A stretch of 46,926 bases of DNA from Fimbriimonadia bacterium (GTDB lineage: Bacteria; Armatimonadota; Fimbriimonadia; Fimbriimonadales; Fimbriimonadaceae). The stretch is from the NCBI GenBank assembly GCA_030427425.1, contig JAUICQ010000012.1, positions 1 to 46,926 of the forward strand, read 5' to 3'. Every line of letters begins with the position of its first letter. Position 1 is the first letter of the stretch. A program made the translations under genes and the position numbers. Under the pieces are notes generated by a model. It was not told where the DNA came from and made no database searches. It saw only the letters and a list, made by a program, of their open reading frames with translations. This document shows, piece after piece, positions 44,363 to 46,926 of this stretch.

Positions 44363-44923
44363 ATGGAAGTAAAGAAAGGTCCTCATTTATATGGGTTAAT
44401 TGCAGAGTTCAAAGATGAGCATGAGGTTGTTGAGGCAGCTAAGAAAATAACTGCAGAAGGATATACTAAAGTGGATGCTTACAGTCCGTTTCCAATGCAT
44501 AGTATAGATAGTGCGTTGAAGATATGGGATCCAAGAATTAAATGGTTTATATTTTTCGGCGGGTTATGTGGGTGTGTCTTTGGGTTTGGTTTGCAGTGTT
44601 ATATTTCAGCTGTGGAATATCCGCTAAATATTGGTGGACGACCAATGATTAGCTGGCCACAATTTATTCCTGTAACCTTCGAGTGTACTATTCTTGGTGC
44701 GGCACTTACTGCTGTAATCGGGATGATGGCGTTGAATGGTTTACCTCAGCTTTACCATCCAGTATTTAACGTTCCAGGATTTGAAAGAGCAACGAAGGAT
44801 GGATTTTTTCTCTACATAGAGGCTAAAGATCCAAAATTTCAGTTAGAAAAAACAAAGAAGTTTTTGGAAGAGTGTAAAGCTGCAGCAGTTAATGTTGTAG
44901 AAGATGAGAGGGACGATCATTAA
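44363..44923 (+). CDS. actD: Alternative complex III subunit ActD (DUF3341)
   Basis: 186 aa, membrane subunit of ACIII with two central membrane segments (IKWFIFFGGLCGCVFGFGLQ and TFECTILGAALTAVIGMMAL) between a soluble N-terminal domain (HLYGLIAEFKDEHEVVEAAK) and a C-terminal ferredoxin-like tail. The frame is open from 44297, but the start at 44363 follows GGAGG and aligns with the family. The upstream extension would overlap actC. Confidence 0.92.
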   Translation: MEVKKGPHLYGLIAEFKDEHEVVEAAKKITAEGYTKVDAYSPFPMHSIDSALKIWDPRIKWFIFFGGLCGCVFGFGLQCYISAVEYPLNIGGRPMISWPQFIPVTFECTILGAALTAVIGMMALNGLPQLYHPVFNVPGFERATKDGFFLYIEAKDPKFQLEKTKKFLEECKAAAVNVVEDERDDH

Positions 44924-44954
44924 AGAGATGATAATAGGGCAGAGAGATAAAAAA

Positions 44955-45551
44955 ATGATAGTGAAAGGTAAATGGTTTCTGTTAAGTACATGCATAATGA
45001 TGCTAACAACAGGTTGTCATACTGATATGTGGATTCAACCTAAGTTAAAACCGTTGCATGAAGATAATCTCTTTCCAAATGGTCAGGGTTCCAGACCGCT
45101 GCCTGAGGGTACTGTGGCAGTAGGTAGGCTAGAAGATGATTCCCATATGTATACAGGTAGAGTTAACGGAAAGCTTGTGAAAAACTTCCCAATTCCGATT
45201 ACTAAAAAAGTATTAGACAACGGACAAGAGAAGTATCATATTTTTTGTTCTCATTGCCATGGTGCATTAGGAGATGGAAAAGGAATGATTACTCAGCGTG
45301 GACTAGTATTAACCCGTACTCCTCCAACATATCATACTGATAGATTACGAGATATGCCTATCGGGCACTTTTACGATGTAATAACTAATGGATATGGAAC
45401 TATGTTAGGATTAGCTGAGCGAGTGATGCCAGAAGATAGATGGGCTATTGCAGCATACATCAGAGCCTTGCAGAAGAGTCAGCATACTAAAGTATCAGAC
45501 GTATCTAATGACGTAATGGAATTAATTACAGGTAACAACGACAATAACTAA
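44955..45551 (+). CDS. actE: Alternative complex III subunit ActE, monoheme cytochrome c lipoprotein
   Basis: 198 aa. The start MIVKGKWFLLSTCIMMLTTGC gives a signal peptide and lipobox (LTTGC). A single heme site, CSHCH, lies in IFCSHCHGALGDGKGM, with a distal Met likely in ERVMPEDRW. This fits ActE, the mobile or tethered electron-exit cytochrome of ACIII. The frame is open from 44904 (overlapping actD), but only the ATG at 44955 gives a proper lipoprotein signal. Confidence 0.92.
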   Translation: MIVKGKWFLLSTCIMMLTTGCHTDMWIQPKLKPLHEDNLFPNGQGSRPLPEGTVAVGRLEDDSHMYTGRVNGKLVKNFPIPITKKVLDNGQEKYHIFCSHCHGALGDGKGMITQRGLVLTRTPPTYHTDRLRDMPIGHFYDVITNGYGTMLGLAERVMPEDRWAIAAYIRALQKSQHTKVSDVSNDVMELITGNNDNN

Positions 45552-45566
45552 AAGAAGTGAAAGTAT

Positions 45567-46748
45567 ATGAGTTCAACAGTGCATAACAAATATCATAACG
45601 AGACAAAGTTGCATACGGTAAAAGGACCCGCCCTCGTGGCTGCAGTGGTAGGTTTAGCTGCATGTGGTTATAGCTATACCTTAGACGATAAAATAATGTT
45701 GGGATCCTACCTATATGCTCTCATGGTATGGGTAAGTTTAACCTTAGGTTGCTTCGGTATTACATTATTACACCATGTTGCTAAAGGTAAATGGGGACTC
45801 TCCTTGCTGCGTATTGTAGAAGCAGGGGGCGGTTATCTAAACTTACTTGCGATGGGTGCATTGTTTACACCTATATTAATGAATTTGCCTACACTATATA
45901 AATGGGCGATTCCGGAAGTAGTTGCTCACGACCCTGTAATACAGCATAAGGCCATCTATTTAAATGTTCCGTTTTTCATTGGTAGAACAGTATTCTTCTT
46001 TCTTGCATGGGCATTGGCAGCATTTGTATTGAGGCAGTCGTCAGTTAGACAAGATACAACTAAAGATGAAGCAGAAACCGCAAAAAGAACTAATATCGCT
46101 ACTCCGATGTTGGTATTCTTTGTACTAAGCATTACATCGGCAATTACCGACTGGGTAATGTCTCTAGATCCGCACTGGTTCTCAACAATGTATGGTGTTT
46201 GGTTCTTAATAGGTTGTGGATTGATGACAATGTCTTTCTGTACATTTATTTTGTGTGCAAACAAAGATCGTGCACCATATAAAAGTTTTGTAAATCCAGA
46301 TTTAACTAAAGATCTTGGTAACTTCATGTTCATGTTTACTATGTTATGGGGATACACATCTTTGTCTCAATACTTAATTATATGGTCTGGTAACTTGCCA
46401 GAATTTATCAGCTACTATGTAACTAGAAGAGAGGGATTTTGGAACGTATTAGGTGCTTTTAATATCTTTTCACAGTTCTTCTTCCCATTTATACTCTTGC
46501 TTGCACCAAGAACTAAGGCTGTAACAAGTTTATTAATTAAGGTTGCTGCATGGATATTTATCATCAGGATGTCCGATTTATATTGGAACATCATCCCAGA
46601 TGTACGCACCACAGGTTTTCACTGGACCGATATCGCTGCGTTAGTTGGTGTTGGTGGAGTATGGTTCTTTGTATTTGGTACAGAAATTAGTAAAGCACCA
46701 CTTACACCGCAGTATGACGACAGATTAAATGAGGTAGCACACCACTAA
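45567..46748 (+). CDS. actF: Alternative complex III subunit ActF, membrane subunit
   Basis: 393-residue membrane protein with about ten membrane segments, related to ActC. Typical ActF parts include SYLYALMVWVSLTLGCFGIT, HVAKGKWGLSLLRIVE and HKAIYLNVPFFIGRTVFFFLAW. Then come TDWVMSLDPHWFSTMYGVWF and LGNFMFMFTMLWGYTSLSQY. It lies 15 bases after actE, with GAAGTGAAAG before its ATG. It completes the A-F set. Confidence 0.93.
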   Translation: MSSTVHNKYHNETKLHTVKGPALVAAVVGLAACGYSYTLDDKIMLGSYLYALMVWVSLTLGCFGITLLHHVAKGKWGLSLLRIVEAGGGYLNLLAMGALFTPILMNLPTLYKWAIPEVVAHDPVIQHKAIYLNVPFFIGRTVFFFLAWALAAFVLRQSSVRQDTTKDEAETAKRTNIATPMLVFFVLSITSAITDWVMSLDPHWFSTMYGVWFLIGCGLMTMSFCTFILCANKDRAPYKSFVNPDLTKDLGNFMFMFTMLWGYTSLSQYLIIWSGNLPEFISYYVTRREGFWNVLGAFNIFSQFFFPFILLLAPRTKAVTSLLIKVAAWIFIIRMSDLYWNIIPDVRTTGFHWTDIAALVGVGGVWFFVFGTEISKAPLTPQYDDRLNEVAHH

Positions 46749-46765
46749 TAAGGAGGGAATGAATT

Positions 46766-46926
46766 ATGCACGATGATGAAATTGTAAAGCCGCTAACAAA
46801 AAAAGAAGAAGAAGCTCTTAGGGCGCAGAAAATAGAGAATGAAGACCTTAACTTCGATGCTATTTGGAAAGGTATAGGTTGGTTCTTTGTGTTCACTGTG
46901 GCTGGTATCGTAGTTGTAGGTTTAAT
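46766..46926 (+). CDS. Small membrane protein at the end of the act operon, cut by window edge
   Basis: 53 codons are visible, beginning MHDDEIVKPLTKKEEEALRAQ, a charged cytoplasmic stretch of about 38 residues. A membrane segment follows (GWFFVFTVAGIVVVGL) and runs off the window. It is preceded by AGGAGG 9 bases upstream and lies 17 bases after actF. It may be a small accessory subunit of ACIII or the start of the following oxidase cluster. It cannot be identified from this fragment. Confidence 0.6.
   Translation, partial: MHDDEIVKPLTKKEEEALRAQKIENEDLNFDAIWKGIGWFFVFTVAGIVVVGL

Overview
The window comes from an AT-rich (roughly 40% GC by eye) bacterial chromosome with ordinary housekeeping genes and intergenic spaces full of short palindromic mosaic repeats. 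It also carries a paralogous family of exported leucine-rich-repeat (LRR) proteins with eukaryote-type short motifs. Respiration uses an alternative complex III (act genes) rather than a bc1 complex. That points away from Alpha- and Gammaproteobacteria and towards groups where ACIII is common (Bacteroidota, PVC, Acidobacteriota and similar). The exported LRR proteins, sparse metabolism and orphan enzyme subunits suggest a host-associated, probably intracellular bacterium of a eukaryote. I cannot name the genus or be sure of the phylum.

Layout: 1-5.9 kb holds a lipoprotein with three internal repeats, a mosaic repeat, the tRNA methylthiotransferase mtaB, an ABC exporter and a YprB-like exonuclease. 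From 6.0 to 8.6 kb there is a second mosaic repeat, then trpS and an unrecognised gene that aligns by eye with RNA 3'-phosphate cyclase but lacks its catalytic His. From 8.7 to 12.2 kb lie two tandem LRR genes. From 12.4 to 16.3 kb are sdhB, tRNA-Val, a two-domain FKBP lipoprotein, ald, an alpha/beta-hydrolase remnant and a TVP38-family membrane protein. From 16.5 to 23.8 kb are a divergent LRR gene, a fused glycosyltransferase, def-fmt and the largest LRR gene. From 24.2 to 27.7 kb are etfBA, tRNA-Met and an orphan E2 acyltransferase. From 28.2 to 36.9 kb are a GHL10-type hydrolase, a secreted orphan with an acidic tail, tRNA-Trp, a GH63-like glucosidase, a decayed LRR paralog and a CgeB-like glycosyltransferase. 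From 37.1 kb to the end runs a respiratory operon: fused ctaA-ctaB, actA-F and the start of one more gene.

Main observation: three LRR proteins share one plan. Each has a signal peptide, then a short segment with overlapping PSAP and PPxY motifs plus a second PPxY (as in viral late domains that recruit ESCRT and NEDD4-type ligases), then LRR blocks, then a Cys-Thr-Val tail. In two of them the tail is a complete CaaX box (CTVS, CTVL). In the third an amber codon falls exactly at X, and in a fourth, internally deleted paralog the tail survives out of frame. I infer a family of host-directed effectors that would be prenylated and would engage the host ESCRT/ubiquitin machinery. The motifs are visible in the sequence; the function is inference.

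The respiratory genes fit together: SdhB, ETF and the E2 acyltransferase feed electrons or acyl-CoA flux into the quinone pool. ACIII (actA-F) oxidises quinol, and the CtaA-CtaB fusion makes heme A for an aa3-type oxidase that is presumably encoded just past the right edge.
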